Source: JANLUX01 sp031366005 (GTDB lineage: Bacteria > Bacteroidota > Bacteroidia > AKYH767-A > OLB10). From it: a stretch of 8,886 nt of DNA. Shown in pieces: positions 1 to 6,550 of this stretch. The notes under the pieces were generated by a model. That model was not told the origin of the DNA. It saw only the letters and a list, made by a program, of their open reading frames with translations, and made no database searches. Position 1 is the first letter of the stretch, and each line of letters starts with the position of its first letter. The stretch is from positions 1 to 8,886 of the forward strand of contig JANLZB010000036.1 in assembly GCA_031366005.1 (NCBI GenBank), read 5' to 3'. The translations under genes were made by a program, and so were the position numbers.

Positions 1-3
1 ATC

Positions 4-96
4 ATGCCAAGCGGAAAGAAACGTAAAAGACATAAAATGGCGACCCACAAACGCAAGAAACGTCTTCGTAAAAATCGTCATAAAAAGAAAAAATAA
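4..96 (+). CDS. Small AURKAIP1/COX24 (mS38/bS22-like) domain protein
   Basis: This is a complete 30-codon ORF starting at the ATG three bases into the window and ending TAA. The product, beginning MPSGKKRKRHKMATHK, is almost entirely Lys, Arg and His with no acidic residues, as expected of a peptide buried in rRNA. It matches the short Bacteroidota proteins annotated as AURKAIP1/COX24 domain proteins. That family is related to mitochondrial ribosomal protein mS38 and the tiny mycobacterial small-subunit protein bS22, so the likely location is the 30S subunit near the decoding region. The family match is from memory of the sequence pattern; ribosome binding is inferred. The RNase G gene begins 131 bp downstream on the same strand. 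The gene is short enough to be missed by automated callers. The next upstream in-frame codon is ATC and the window then ends, so a longer N-terminus cannot be excluded, but MPSGKK is the usual family start. Confidence 0.85.
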   Translation: MPSGKKRKRHKMATHKRKKRLRKNRHKKKK

Positions 97-227
97 TCTG
101 TTTTTTTAATTAAGTGCTTATCAAAGTATTTTGCATAGCAGCCTGTTTTTCATTAATGGGTTGTTGTGTATCAACTTAAAGCGCAGAATCATTTTTTCAT
201 TCATTTACTTTTAATTACTGTTATAGA

Positions 228-1787
228 TTGAACAGCGAATTAATTATTGACTCTTCAACCACTGAAGTGACAATTGCTTTATTGGAAGATAAGCGATTGG
301 TAGAGTTAAATAAGGAGAAGAAAGAGCACCATTTCTCTGTCGGGGATATTTACCTTGGCAGAGTGAAGAAGCTCATGCCTACACTTAACGCGGCTTTTGT
401 GGAGATAGGTTATGAGAAAGATGCTTTTCTCCACTATCTTGATTTAGGTCCGCAGGTGCAAAGCCTTTTTAAGTACATGAAGATGACTACCACTGGTCGT
501 CAGCTGGATCCTTTGTTAACCAATTTTACAATGGAACCTGATATTAACAAGAGTGGTAAAATTTCTCAAATAGTTTCTGCCAATATTCATATACCGGTAC
601 AGATTGTTAAAGAACCCATCTCTTCAAAAGGACCTAGAATAACTACAGAGATTAGTTTGCCCGGGCGTTTTGTAGTATTAATGCCTTTTTCAGATGTTGT
701 AACTGTTTCTTCCAAAATTAAGAGTGCTGCTGAACGAACAAGACTTAAACGACTTGCGATAAGTATCAAGCCACGAAATTTTGGAATCATCATCCGCACT
801 GTAGCGGAGGGAAAAAAAGTAGCGGATTTAGATAAAGACATACAAGACCTGGTGCAACGGTGGACAACTATGCACGAGCAATTAAAAACTGCTCAGCCAC
901 CTGCTAAGTTATTAGGAGAAATGGATCGCACTTCTACCATTCTTCGTGATTTGCTGAATCCGAATTTTAACAGCATACATGTAAACGACCAGCGCATGTA
1001 TGATGAAATTCGTAATTATATAAAAGGAGTTGCGCCCGAGCAGGTTGAAATTGTAAAGCTTTACAAAAACAAGATCCCGATTTTTGAAGCACTGGGTGTT
1101 GACAAGCAAATAAAAACATTGTTTGGAAAAACAGTAACCATGCAGGGTGGTACTTACCTCATTATTGAACACACCGAAGCCATGCATGTGATTGATGTGA
1201 ATAGTGGAGGACGAATGAAGGGTGGAGGAGATACTCAAGGTCAGAATGCTTTGCAGGTTAATTTGATGGCTGCCAAAGAAATTGCACGCCAGCTGCGGCT
1301 ACGCGATATGGGTGGAATCATTGTGATTGATTTTATAGACATGTACAATACCGTTCATCGCAAAGAACTGTTTGATGTATTGCGCGAGGAAATGAAATCA
1401 GACCGTGCACGCCATACCATACTTCCTCCCAGCAAATTCGGTCTGGTACAAATTACACGTGAACGCGTTCGTCCGGTTACAGATATTATCACTGTTGAAA
1501 AATGCCCTGCATGTGATGGAACTGGCGAAATAAAAGCAAGCATGTTGTTAGTTGATGATATTGAAAACAACATCCGCTATCTCTGCCGCGAACAAAATGA
1601 ACAATCACTCACCTTACAAGTTCATCCTTATCTCGAAGCTTATTTTAAGAAAGGAGGAATGTTGAAATCACGTCAGTGGAAATGGTTTAAGACCTATAAG
1701 AAATGGATTAAGATTGAACCTATCTCTGCTTATCACCTGATGGAATTTCATTTTATAAATAAACAGGGAGAGGAGATTAAGATATAG
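228..1787 (+). CDS. rng: Ribonuclease E/G family endoribonuclease (RNase G)
   Basis: This is a 519-residue, full-length single-strand-specific endoribonuclease that would act in the cytoplasm in rRNA maturation and mRNA turnover. Bacteroidota forms run about 510-525 residues, and E. coli RNase G is 489. An N-terminal S1 RNA-binding domain spans about residues 37-125, with VGDIYLGRVKKLMP and AFVEIGYEKDAFLHYLDL. A 5'-sensor region follows (SSKGPRITTEISLPGR, 132-147). The DNase I-like catalytic core carries VIDVNSG, with D323 equivalent to RNase E D303, and IIVIDFIDM, with D368 equivalent to D346. These are the Mg2+ ligands. The zinc-link CPACDG (C426, C429) is intact, so dimerisation/tetramerisation is expected. 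There is no long disordered degradosome tail as in E. coli RNase E, so G-type is the better label. The start is TTG: the frame is open back to a TAA at 177 with no ATG or GTG in between, and the peptide MNSELIIDSS is the normal family N-terminus. A bidirectional terminator follows the stop. Confidence 0.96.
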   Translation: MNSELIIDSSTTEVTIALLEDKRLVELNKEKKEHHFSVGDIYLGRVKKLMPTLNAAFVEIGYEKDAFLHYLDLGPQVQSLFKYMKMTTTGRQLDPLLTNFTMEPDINKSGKISQIVSANIHIPVQIVKEPISSKGPRITTEISLPGRFVVLMPFSDVVTVSSKIKSAAERTRLKRLAISIKPRNFGIIIRTVAEGKKVADLDKDIQDLVQRWTTMHEQLKTAQPPAKLLGEMDRTSTILRDLLNPNFNSIHVNDQRMYDEIRNYIKGVAPEQVEIVKLYKNKIPIFEALGVDKQIKTLFGKTVTMQGGTYLIIEHTEAMHVIDVNSGGRMKGGGDTQGQNALQVNLMAAKEIARQLRLRDMGGIIVIDFIDMYNTVHRKELFDVLREEMKSDRARHTILPPSKFGLVQITRERVRPVTDIITVEKCPACDGTGEIKASMLLVDDIENNIRYLCREQNEQSLTLQVHPYLEAYFKKGGMLKSRQWKWFKTYKKWIKIEPISAYHLMEFHFINKQGEEIKI

Positions 1788-1809
1788 AGTTTAATATTGA
1801 GAAAGGCAT

Positions 1810-1840
1810 AAAAAATCCCGGTTTGCCTGCCGGGATTTTA
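1810..1840. terminator. Bidirectional intrinsic terminator
   Basis: A perfect 10-bp stem (aaaatcccgg at 1812-1821 with ccgggatttt at 1830-1839) encloses an 8-nt loop. The left flank is A6 and the right arm ends in T4, so transcripts in either direction have a GC-rich stem followed by a U run. It lies between the stop codons of the convergent RNase G gene and the FN3-protein gene and should serve both. Confidence 0.88.
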
Positions 1841-1869
1841 TTATTTAAACAATTAACTGTACTGAGCAG

Positions 1870-2505
1870 TTAATAGGTTTTTACAGTAGATACAGCGCTC
1901 CACTCACCTGGTCCTTTGGTACCTACAGCACGGCAGCGGGCAGAATAACGTGTGTTACTTGGTAAATCAGAAATAAGACAACCGCGGGTTGAAGTAGTCC
2001 TGATATGGTCAGTCCATGTTTCAGGATCAGTATTCCACAAACCAAAATAGATATCATAGAAACGACTGTTTTTAACCGGCTTAAACTTGGCACACAGCGT
2101 ACCTTCCACAGGACCTAAGGTAAGTTCAAAATTAGCAGGAGCTGGTAAAGTGCCGCTCGGTGTTGGTTTATTACGTACCTCAAAACCCGAAAGCTTAAAT
2201 AAAGTAACATTACCATCAGCAATTTCCGAACACGAGTTAGCCATATAGATTAATATGCCTTCCAAAGTAACACGGGTATCATTCTTAGCAGATATAGCTT
2301 GTTTTGAACCTGTTTTTGATGCAACTAATTTCGAATGATAATTGTCAAGGGCGTTAGCAAGCGTAGTTTCATCCGGGGTGAGCGCGGGGAAACTTGCACC
2401 GTTTATGATGATCTGCGAAAGTATGAAGGCTGCATAATCATCCAATGCCGCATCATTTAATAAGTGTAAGCCTAATTTTGGTAATACTGGAGTGTTTTGA
2501 ACCAT
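1870..2505 (-). CDS. Fibronectin type III domain protein
   Basis: This is a 211-residue protein from the ATG I prefer. The N-terminal half is a helical segment (LPKLGLHLLNDAALDDYAAF, then GASFPALTPDETTLANAL) ending in KNDTRVTLEGIL. After a Pro-rich linker (RNKPTPSGTLPAPAN) a single FN3 domain occupies about the last 85 residues, closing with RYSARCRAVGTKGPGEWS. This two-part layout recurs in small Bacteroidota proteins of unknown role. There is no signal peptide, membrane segment or sorting domain, so location is unknown. Start choice: the frame is open upstream to a TTG at 2580 (236 residues) and to a stop at 2629-2631, but without an ATG. The extra 25 residues do not resemble the family N-terminus, and the stretch before the TTG is a poly-T run. 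The ATG at 2505 puts the conserved helix about 10 residues from the start, as in relatives. The gene is convergent with RNase G and shares its terminator. Confidence 0.82.
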   Translation of the reverse strand: MVQNTPVLPKLGLHLLNDAALDDYAAFILSQIIINGASFPALTPDETTLANALDNYHSKLVASKTGSKQAISAKNDTRVTLEGILIYMANSCSEIADGNVTLFKLSGFEVRNKPTPSGTLPAPANFELTLGPVEGTLCAKFKPVKNSRFYDIYFGLWNTDPETWTDHIRTTSTRGCLISDLPSNTRYSARCRAVGTKGPGEWSAVSTVKTY

Positions 2506-2642
2506 CCTTGCCCTCAGCAGCGCATAAGAGACAACTGCCGGGATATATGTTAAAACGATGGTTGGTTTAAAAGGTTTCAAAAAAAAATAATATTTTTTGA
2601 GATTGAATGAAAAAGATTGAAACCACAGTTAAAAAGTATTGC

Positions 2643-2978
2643 GGCTACTATTAATTTTCATAAAACTATATATTAAAACGAGAGAACTAATGTTAGTTTT
2701 GGTAAAACAACACTTAAATATCCTAAAACTAATGTTAGTTTTAGTAAACCAACACTTAAAAAACTAACAATTAAAATTAATCTCGTGAAAACTAATACCG
2801 GAAAAAACTTTATTAATATTAACTTTAATAAAACCATAAGGTGAAACCTCAATTCTAATATTAATAATAGAAACATTACAATTAAAAAAACTTAAGCTAA
2901 TATTAAAAAAGGCAAAACGATATATAATATGTAGGCGATTAATGTTAGGTTTGATAAAACAGGAATTAAAAACCCCCT
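2643..2978. repeat. Degenerate tandem array, eight 42-bp units
   Basis: The eight consecutive units start at 2643, 2685, 2727, 2769, 2811, 2853, 2895 and 2937, with no indel shifting the register. Unit columns 4-5 (TA) and 9-11 (TTA) are identical in all eight. Columns 20-24 read AAAAC in six of eight. The core is roughly ctaatrttarttttrgtaaa. Units 2 and 3 are the most alike: their first 34 bases (2685-2718 and 2727-2760) differ at two positions. Unit 8 matches unit 2 at 27 of 34. Weaker similarity may extend one unit to each side. Because 42 is 14 codons, one + strand frame (starting 2686) reads every unit alike: TNVSFGKTTLKYPK, TNVSFSKPTLKKLT and INVRFDKTGIKNPL are clear examples. That frame has stops in four of the eight units. 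There are no unique spacers, so this is not a CRISPR array. Function is unknown. Confidence 0.8.
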
Positions 2979-3484
2979 GCCTTGTAATAGTTAGGATAGA
3001 ATATCAAATTTGGGAATAGGCGGATTGACTAACAAGACAACAGCAATGAAAAGAATTCATCAGGCATAAATAGGCGAACACTCTGAAGGATAAGAAAGGC
3101 AATAATAATTGCGTAAATACGCAACAAGTTAACTTCGAAAACATGCAGGGTGAAAAGTTTATTTGCATTTGGATATAATTATGTGTACTTCTGCATTCTA
3201 CTTCTCATACAACTTATGTTACGAATATTTATTGACAAGTTTTCTTTGGTTATAATTTTACTTTTATGGAGTGTTGTATTAAAGCATTTCTTTACATATT
3301 CAAATATTTTATTTTCTTTACGTAACAAGATTACAATCTTTTCAATTGTCTATTTAAGTTTATTCTTTAAAATCTGCCTGCTGCTTGGAAGAAAAGGCGG
3401 TTGCATTTTACTGCAGCCTTTCTCCGCTATTAAAAACTAAATTTAGCGTAGTTATTTTATAAAAAAACTTAAAAAATTAATGCT
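2979..3484. other. Intergenic region, no confident gene
   Basis: About 500 bp of AT-rich sequence follow the repeat array and precede the first exported-protein gene. A GTG-started 96-codon + strand frame at 3150-3440 is the only long one. Its product is Phe/Leu/Ile-rich with a single acidic residue, as expected from T-rich DNA, and I do not accept it as a gene. An imperfect hairpin lies near its end. The promoter for the 3485 gene must lie here or further upstream. TAAATTTA at 3438-3445 is one base off the Bacteroidota -7 consensus TAnnTTTG, but no convincing TTTG box lies at the proper distance. Confidence 0.5.
3393..3421 (+). other. Imperfect hairpin upstream of exported-protein genes
   Basis: Arms aaaggc (3393-3398) and gccttt (3416-3421) pair. 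After a 3-nt bulge, inner arms tgca (3402-3405) and tgca (3412-3415) pair around a 6-nt loop. It is followed by tctccgct rather than a clean U run. It could be a weak terminator for transcription coming from the left or part of a 5' leader for the gene at 3485. The sequence does not decide which. Confidence 0.35.
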
Positions 3485-4342
3485 ATGAAAAAGATTTGGA
3501 AATATTTATTATTGATCGTCCTTGCAAACGGTTCAGGAAAATTGGTTTGTCAGGCTCAGATTACACTTGACACCATTGTACAAAACACATATAGTGGGAT
3601 CGGTAGTGGTTTTAGAGCAGTACAAATAAGCCCATCAGAAACAAAGTGGTATTTCCAGGATACAACTGCAAATACTTTCAGTTTGTATAATATGGATTTT
3701 ACGCCTTTTATGCTAAGCATTGCAGTACCTGAACCATTTCAGCCTACTAATTTTAATAATTTTAATGTCTTATATATCACGCGAGCATTATTTGATTGTG
3801 ATACATCAACTATTGAATATGTGTATGAAACACCTATATCTGCCTATTATACATTCAGGATTGTAAGAACTGATGGAACAATTTTGTTTCAGCTTGATAG
3901 TGCGAATGGACCTTATGGTTATGGAGGTCAAATGGGAGGAGAAAGCGAGATTAGACCAATTATTAATACTTCTGTAGGTGCTAAGTTATTTTTACAAAGA
4001 CCTAACTTATTAGGTGGGCCTGAGCCAATCCATGTATATTCTTTATGTGGAACCTTACCTACAGAGGTTCATTTTAGTGAAATCAATTATTCATTTATAG
4101 AGTTATTCCCAAATCCTGTTTCAAATTCATTGACTTTTAAAATCAATCTACCAGACAATATGAATGAATACGAGCTTGTGATTGTTAATAATAACGCACA
4201 GGAAATAAAGAGAGAGAAATTAAATGTGCCTCGAACAGTTTATAAATTGGATGTTAAAAATCTTTCGGCAGGCAGTTATTTCTATATTCTTTGTACGAAA
4301 AACAAATCGTATCAATCTGGTAAATTTATTATAACCAAATAG
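3485..4342 (+). CDS. Exported protein with T9SS type A sorting domain
   Basis: The product is 285 residues. A Sec signal peptide is visible: MKK, a hydrophobic run (about 6-16), then a probable cleavage after VCQA (residue 24). The C-terminal 80 or so residues are a T9SS type A sorting domain: FIELFPNPVSNSLTFKI from 204, a central VIVNNNAQEIKREKL, and the closing LSAGSYFYILCTKNK with GKFIITK at the end. It should cross the outer membrane by the type IX system and be released or attached at the surface. The middle (about 30-195) is beta-rich with no enzyme motif. Segments such as KWYFQDT, LYNMDF, LFDCDTSTIEYVY and DGTILFQLDSA recall a recurring passenger type of unknown role in Bacteroidota exported proteins, as far as I remember that family. 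The next gene begins 40 bp downstream on the same strand with no terminator between, so co-transcription is likely. Confidence 0.9.
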   Translation: MKKIWKYLLLIVLANGSGKLVCQAQITLDTIVQNTYSGIGSGFRAVQISPSETKWYFQDTTANTFSLYNMDFTPFMLSIAVPEPFQPTNFNNFNVLYITRALFDCDTSTIEYVYETPISAYYTFRIVRTDGTILFQLDSANGPYGYGGQMGGESEIRPIINTSVGAKLFLQRPNLLGGPEPIHVYSLCGTLPTEVHFSEINYSFIELFPNPVSNSLTFKINLPDNMNEYELVIVNNNAQEIKREKLNVPRTVYKLDVKNLSAGSYFYILCTKNKSYQSGKFIITK

Positions 4343-4382
4343 GACGAATATAAATTGTACTAACAAACAAATAAATAAACAA

Positions 4383-6449
4383 ATGAAAAAAAAAATATCA
4401 ATTTGTGTAATGTTGATTTTGATATCGGCATTAATAAGCATTGAATCAAATGCTCAATCAACCACAGCATTTAATACGTATAATTCCGCCTTCTATTTAG
4501 GATGGAACACTGCAAATGATCTTCCTTTTAGAATTGGAACTGGAGCGACAGCACCGCTTATGATGATGCTTAAATCAAGCGGGGATTTAAACATTACTAA
4601 TGCTGCAAATGGTTACCAGATAAATGATAACTATGTACTGAGGCACAATGGTAATACTAATGATATTTTTGTAGGTCACTTAGCTGGAAATGCTACTATG
4701 ACTGGGCATAAGAATACATATATGGGCTATTCGGCTGGTACTGCAACTACAATTGGCAGTGAAAATACATTTATCGGTAATCAGGCTGGACTTAGAGATA
4801 CTTCAGGAGGATTGAATGTCTTTGTAGGTCAATGTGCTGGTAGAGACAATCTTACCGGAGGCAATAATACTTTTATTGGACATTGGGCGGGTAGCTTTAG
4901 TTCAGATTGCTACTATAATACAGCAGTAGGGACGTATGCGTTAGGGGAACAAGTTTATGCACCAGCTTCAGGTAACGATACATATAATACTGCAGTTGGG
5001 GCAGGTTCTTTAGATGAAACCAATGGTGGAATACAGAATTGTGCAATTGGAACTCTATCAGGATATTCAAATAGCACCGGGAATGAAAATGTTTTTGTAG
5101 GTGATAGTGCAGGATTTTCAAATGACACAGGATCGAACAATACGTTTGTTGGTAATTCTGCTGATGCTAATGCTTCAGGTCTAACAAATGCAACAGCAAT
5201 AGGCAGCGGGGCTATAGTTACAAATGTTGATAACTTAATCCTTGGTGATCGCTATGTAAGTGTCGGTGTAGGTCTTTCAGGTGTGTCAGGTGGTGCATTG
5301 GCAAAACTTCATGTGCGGAGGGATTATGCAGACACCCGTATTCAGGTGGACGGACCTATAGGTGTTAAGGTTGAAACTAATGACATTGGAATTGACGAGC
5401 ACGGTCCTCAGATATCGTATGGTGAAACTATTGATGTTACCGGTGATAATGCAATTAATTATGGACTTTATTCGAATGTTGCAGTGGCAACAACTAACTA
5501 TGGCGGGTACTTTATAACAAAAGATATTGAGGCAAGAGACAATATTGGAGTGTATGGTCATTCAGAAAATGGTGAATATAACTATGGAGTGTGGGGTGAT
5601 GCTCCGAGCTTCAGCTCTGAGAATACCACTTTTAATGTAGGCGTGTATGGCACTGCGCCCATCACTCATAGTTCATTGGGATACGGAGCATGGGCTGGTT
5701 ATTTTGACGGTGACCTAGGAAATACTGGCACTTTATTTTCACTTTCAGATGCCAACATTAAAACCCAAATTGAACCCTTGAGCAATGCTGCGGAAATTTT
5801 AAGTCATCTAAATTCATATAGCTTTTATTTTGACACGGTACAATTAAGTAGGGTTGCAAATGTTTCTTCTGCTTTGCAGTTTGGTTTAATGGCGCAGGAA
5901 GTAGAAGCAGTTGCACCCAACCTGGTGTTAAATACTATTCTTCCTCCCCAGCTTGATTCAATTGGTCAACTTATTTCACCAATTAAGCCGGTAAAAATGG
6001 TTAACTATATTGGTCTTATTCCATTATTAGTTGAAGGATATAATAAACAGCAAGCTCGTATTGATTCATTGGTGGAAATTGTTTCGCAATTGACCACAAC
6101 AGGACAAAGAAGTAATGACAGTCCAAATCAAAACACTCAGCATCTCACCACTGAACTATCGGACGGCAATGCAATTGTATTGGATCAAAACAGTCCTAAT
6201 CCATTTGCAGAGCAAACTAAGATTACATGGAATATTCCGACAGATAATACAGAAGTCGGTTCATCTTTTGATGCTAAACTTTTCTTTTATAACAGGGCAG
6301 GTACTATTTTGAAAACTGTGAAGATTGAAGTAGCAGGCTATGGTGAATTAATTGTGTATGCTAATAACCTGAGCAATGGTGAATACACTTATACGCTTGT
6401 AGTAAATGGAAAAGTGATTGATACTAAGAAGATGGTGAAGGTGAAATAA
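4383..6449 (+). CDS. Fibre-like surface protein: beta-roll repeats, S74 chaperone, T9SS tail
   Basis: The product is a 688-residue exported protein. Residues 1-24 form a Sec signal peptide (MKKKISICVMLILISALISI, cleavage after SNA). Residues 94-268 hold ten 17-residue repeats of the form N-[TVC]-[FAY]-[IVM]-G-x-x-[AS]-G-x(8), such as NTFIGNQAGLRDTSGGL, resembling YadA/Hep_Hag-type trimeric adhesin heads. Residues 308-445 contain Gly/Tyr-rich segments (NYGLYSN, NYGGYF, IGVYGHSE, NYGVWGD, GVYG). Residues 451-565 are an intramolecular chaperone domain of the peptidase S74 type: LSDANIKTQIEPL gives S455 and K460, the Ser and Lys of the self-cleavage dyad at the usual spacing of five. GLMAQEVEAVAPNLV (501-515) and MVNYIGLIPLLVEGYN (539-554) complete the signature. 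Residues 597-688 are a T9SS type A sorting domain (LDQNSPNPFAEQTKITW to LSNGEYTYTLVVNGK). By family analogy it is a trimeric surface fibre or adhesin; the ligand is unknown. The ATG is followed by ten A residues. Confidence 0.92.
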   Translation: MKKKISICVMLILISALISIESNAQSTTAFNTYNSAFYLGWNTANDLPFRIGTGATAPLMMMLKSSGDLNITNAANGYQINDNYVLRHNGNTNDIFVGHLAGNATMTGHKNTYMGYSAGTATTIGSENTFIGNQAGLRDTSGGLNVFVGQCAGRDNLTGGNNTFIGHWAGSFSSDCYYNTAVGTYALGEQVYAPASGNDTYNTAVGAGSLDETNGGIQNCAIGTLSGYSNSTGNENVFVGDSAGFSNDTGSNNTFVGNSADANASGLTNATAIGSGAIVTNVDNLILGDRYVSVGVGLSGVSGGALAKLHVRRDYADTRIQVDGPIGVKVETNDIGIDEHGPQISYGETIDVTGDNAINYGLYSNVAVATTNYGGYFITKDIEARDNIGVYGHSENGEYNYGVWGDAPSFSSENTTFNVGVYGTAPITHSSLGYGAWAGYFDGDLGNTGTLFSLSDANIKTQIEPLSNAAEILSHLNSYSFYFDTVQLSRVANVSSALQFGLMAQEVEAVAPNLVLNTILPPQLDSIGQLISPIKPVKMVNYIGLIPLLVEGYNKQQARIDSLVEIVSQLTTTGQRSNDSPNQNTQHLTTELSDGNAIVLDQNSPNPFAEQTKITWNIPTDNTEVGSSFDAKLFFYNRAGTILKTVKIEVAGYGELIVYANNLSNGEYTYTLVVNGKVIDTKKMVKVK
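4386..4395 (+). repeat. A10 homopolymer just after the start codon
   Basis: Ten consecutive A residues directly follow the ATG of the 688-residue gene, encoding Lys-Lys-Lys and the first base of Ile. The 20 bases before the ATG are also an A-rich run of aaca/aata tetranucleotides. A tract of this length within codons 2-5 could slip during replication or transcription, so the surface protein might be subject to frame switching. No shifted allele is visible here. Confidence 0.6.
4662..5186 (+). repeat. Ten 17-residue beta-roll repeats within the fibre protein
   Basis: Successive repeat starts fall at residues 94, 111, 128, 145, 162, 179, 202, 219, 236 and 253. Spacing is 17 throughout, except a 6-residue insertion (unit starting 179, with QVYAPASGNDTY) and a shortened last unit. 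The invariant Gly of the N-x-x-[IVM]-G motif is at 98, 115, 132, 149, 166, 183, 206, 223, 240 and 257. The DNA units have diverged well beyond the protein motif, so selection is on the protein. The regular Gly/Asn/Ala pattern suggests a parallel beta-roll or solenoid, one coil per unit. Confidence 0.85.
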
Positions 6450-6456
6450 TATATAA

Positions 6457-6490
6457 TCAAAAGCATTGCCAATTCAGGCAATGCTTTTGA
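6457..6490 (+). terminator. Strong intrinsic terminator after the T9SS cargo pair
   Basis: A perfect 14-bp stem (6457-6470 with 6477-6490, core aaaagcattgcc / ggcaatgctttt) encloses a 6-nt loop, aattca. It begins 8 bases after the TAA of the fibre gene and is followed by a T-rich tail (ttttt at 6491-6495). It closes the presumed two-gene transcript. The symmetric arms could also stop leftward transcription from the - strand genes. Confidence 0.9.
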
Positions 6491-6523
6491 TTTTTATATA
6501 TCTATTGAAAAGCGATTAGTCGT

Positions 6524-6550
6524 GTGGTCGGTCTTCCTTTAACTGACCAC
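6524..6550. other. Hairpin between fibre gene and small ORF
   Basis: Arms gtggtcggt (6524-6532) and actgaccac (6542-6550) form nine pairs, one a G-U wobble, around a 9-nt loop. It lies about 110 bp downstream of the stop of the small - strand ORF. No U run follows on either strand, so a classic terminator is unlikely. A protein-binding inverted repeat or RNA structure is possible. Confidence 0.4.

Noticed and set aside
97..227. Promoter TATTTTG at 127-133 upstream of RNase G
   Set aside because: It is one base short of TAnnTTTG and has no -33 TTTG at a suitable distance, so it was not listed as a feature.
912..1238. 108-codon - strand ORF opposite RNase G, and similar frames at 587-841 and 1355-1573
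   Set aside because: They lie antisense inside a well-conserved catalytic gene and show no domain or plausible composition.
2673..2876. 67-codon - strand ORF with repeated LPKLTLVL segments
   Set aside because: It is the antisense reading of the 42-bp repeat array. Its repetitiveness is explained by the DNA repeat, and it is Leu-rich without polar balance.
2643..2978. CRISPR array
   Set aside because: Units are contiguous 42-mers with drift throughout. There are no conserved repeat plus unique spacer alternation and no cas genes.
3150..3440. GTG-started 96-codon + strand ORF, hydrophobic
   Set aside because: Product is Phe/Leu/Ile-rich with one acidic residue and no recognisable domain, as expected from T-rich non-coding DNA. 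The start is GTG without support, and its end overlaps a hairpin.
3504..3553. Lipoprotein signal around Cys22 of the 285-residue exported protein
   Set aside because: The residues before the Cys (GKLVC) do not fit a lipobox, and a signal peptidase I site after VCQA fits better with the T9SS tail.
4897..5561. Several - strand frames opposite the fibre-protein gene
   Set aside because: They are shadows of the 17-residue repeat and downstream coding sequence, with His/Leu-rich or Ile/Asn-rich low-quality products.
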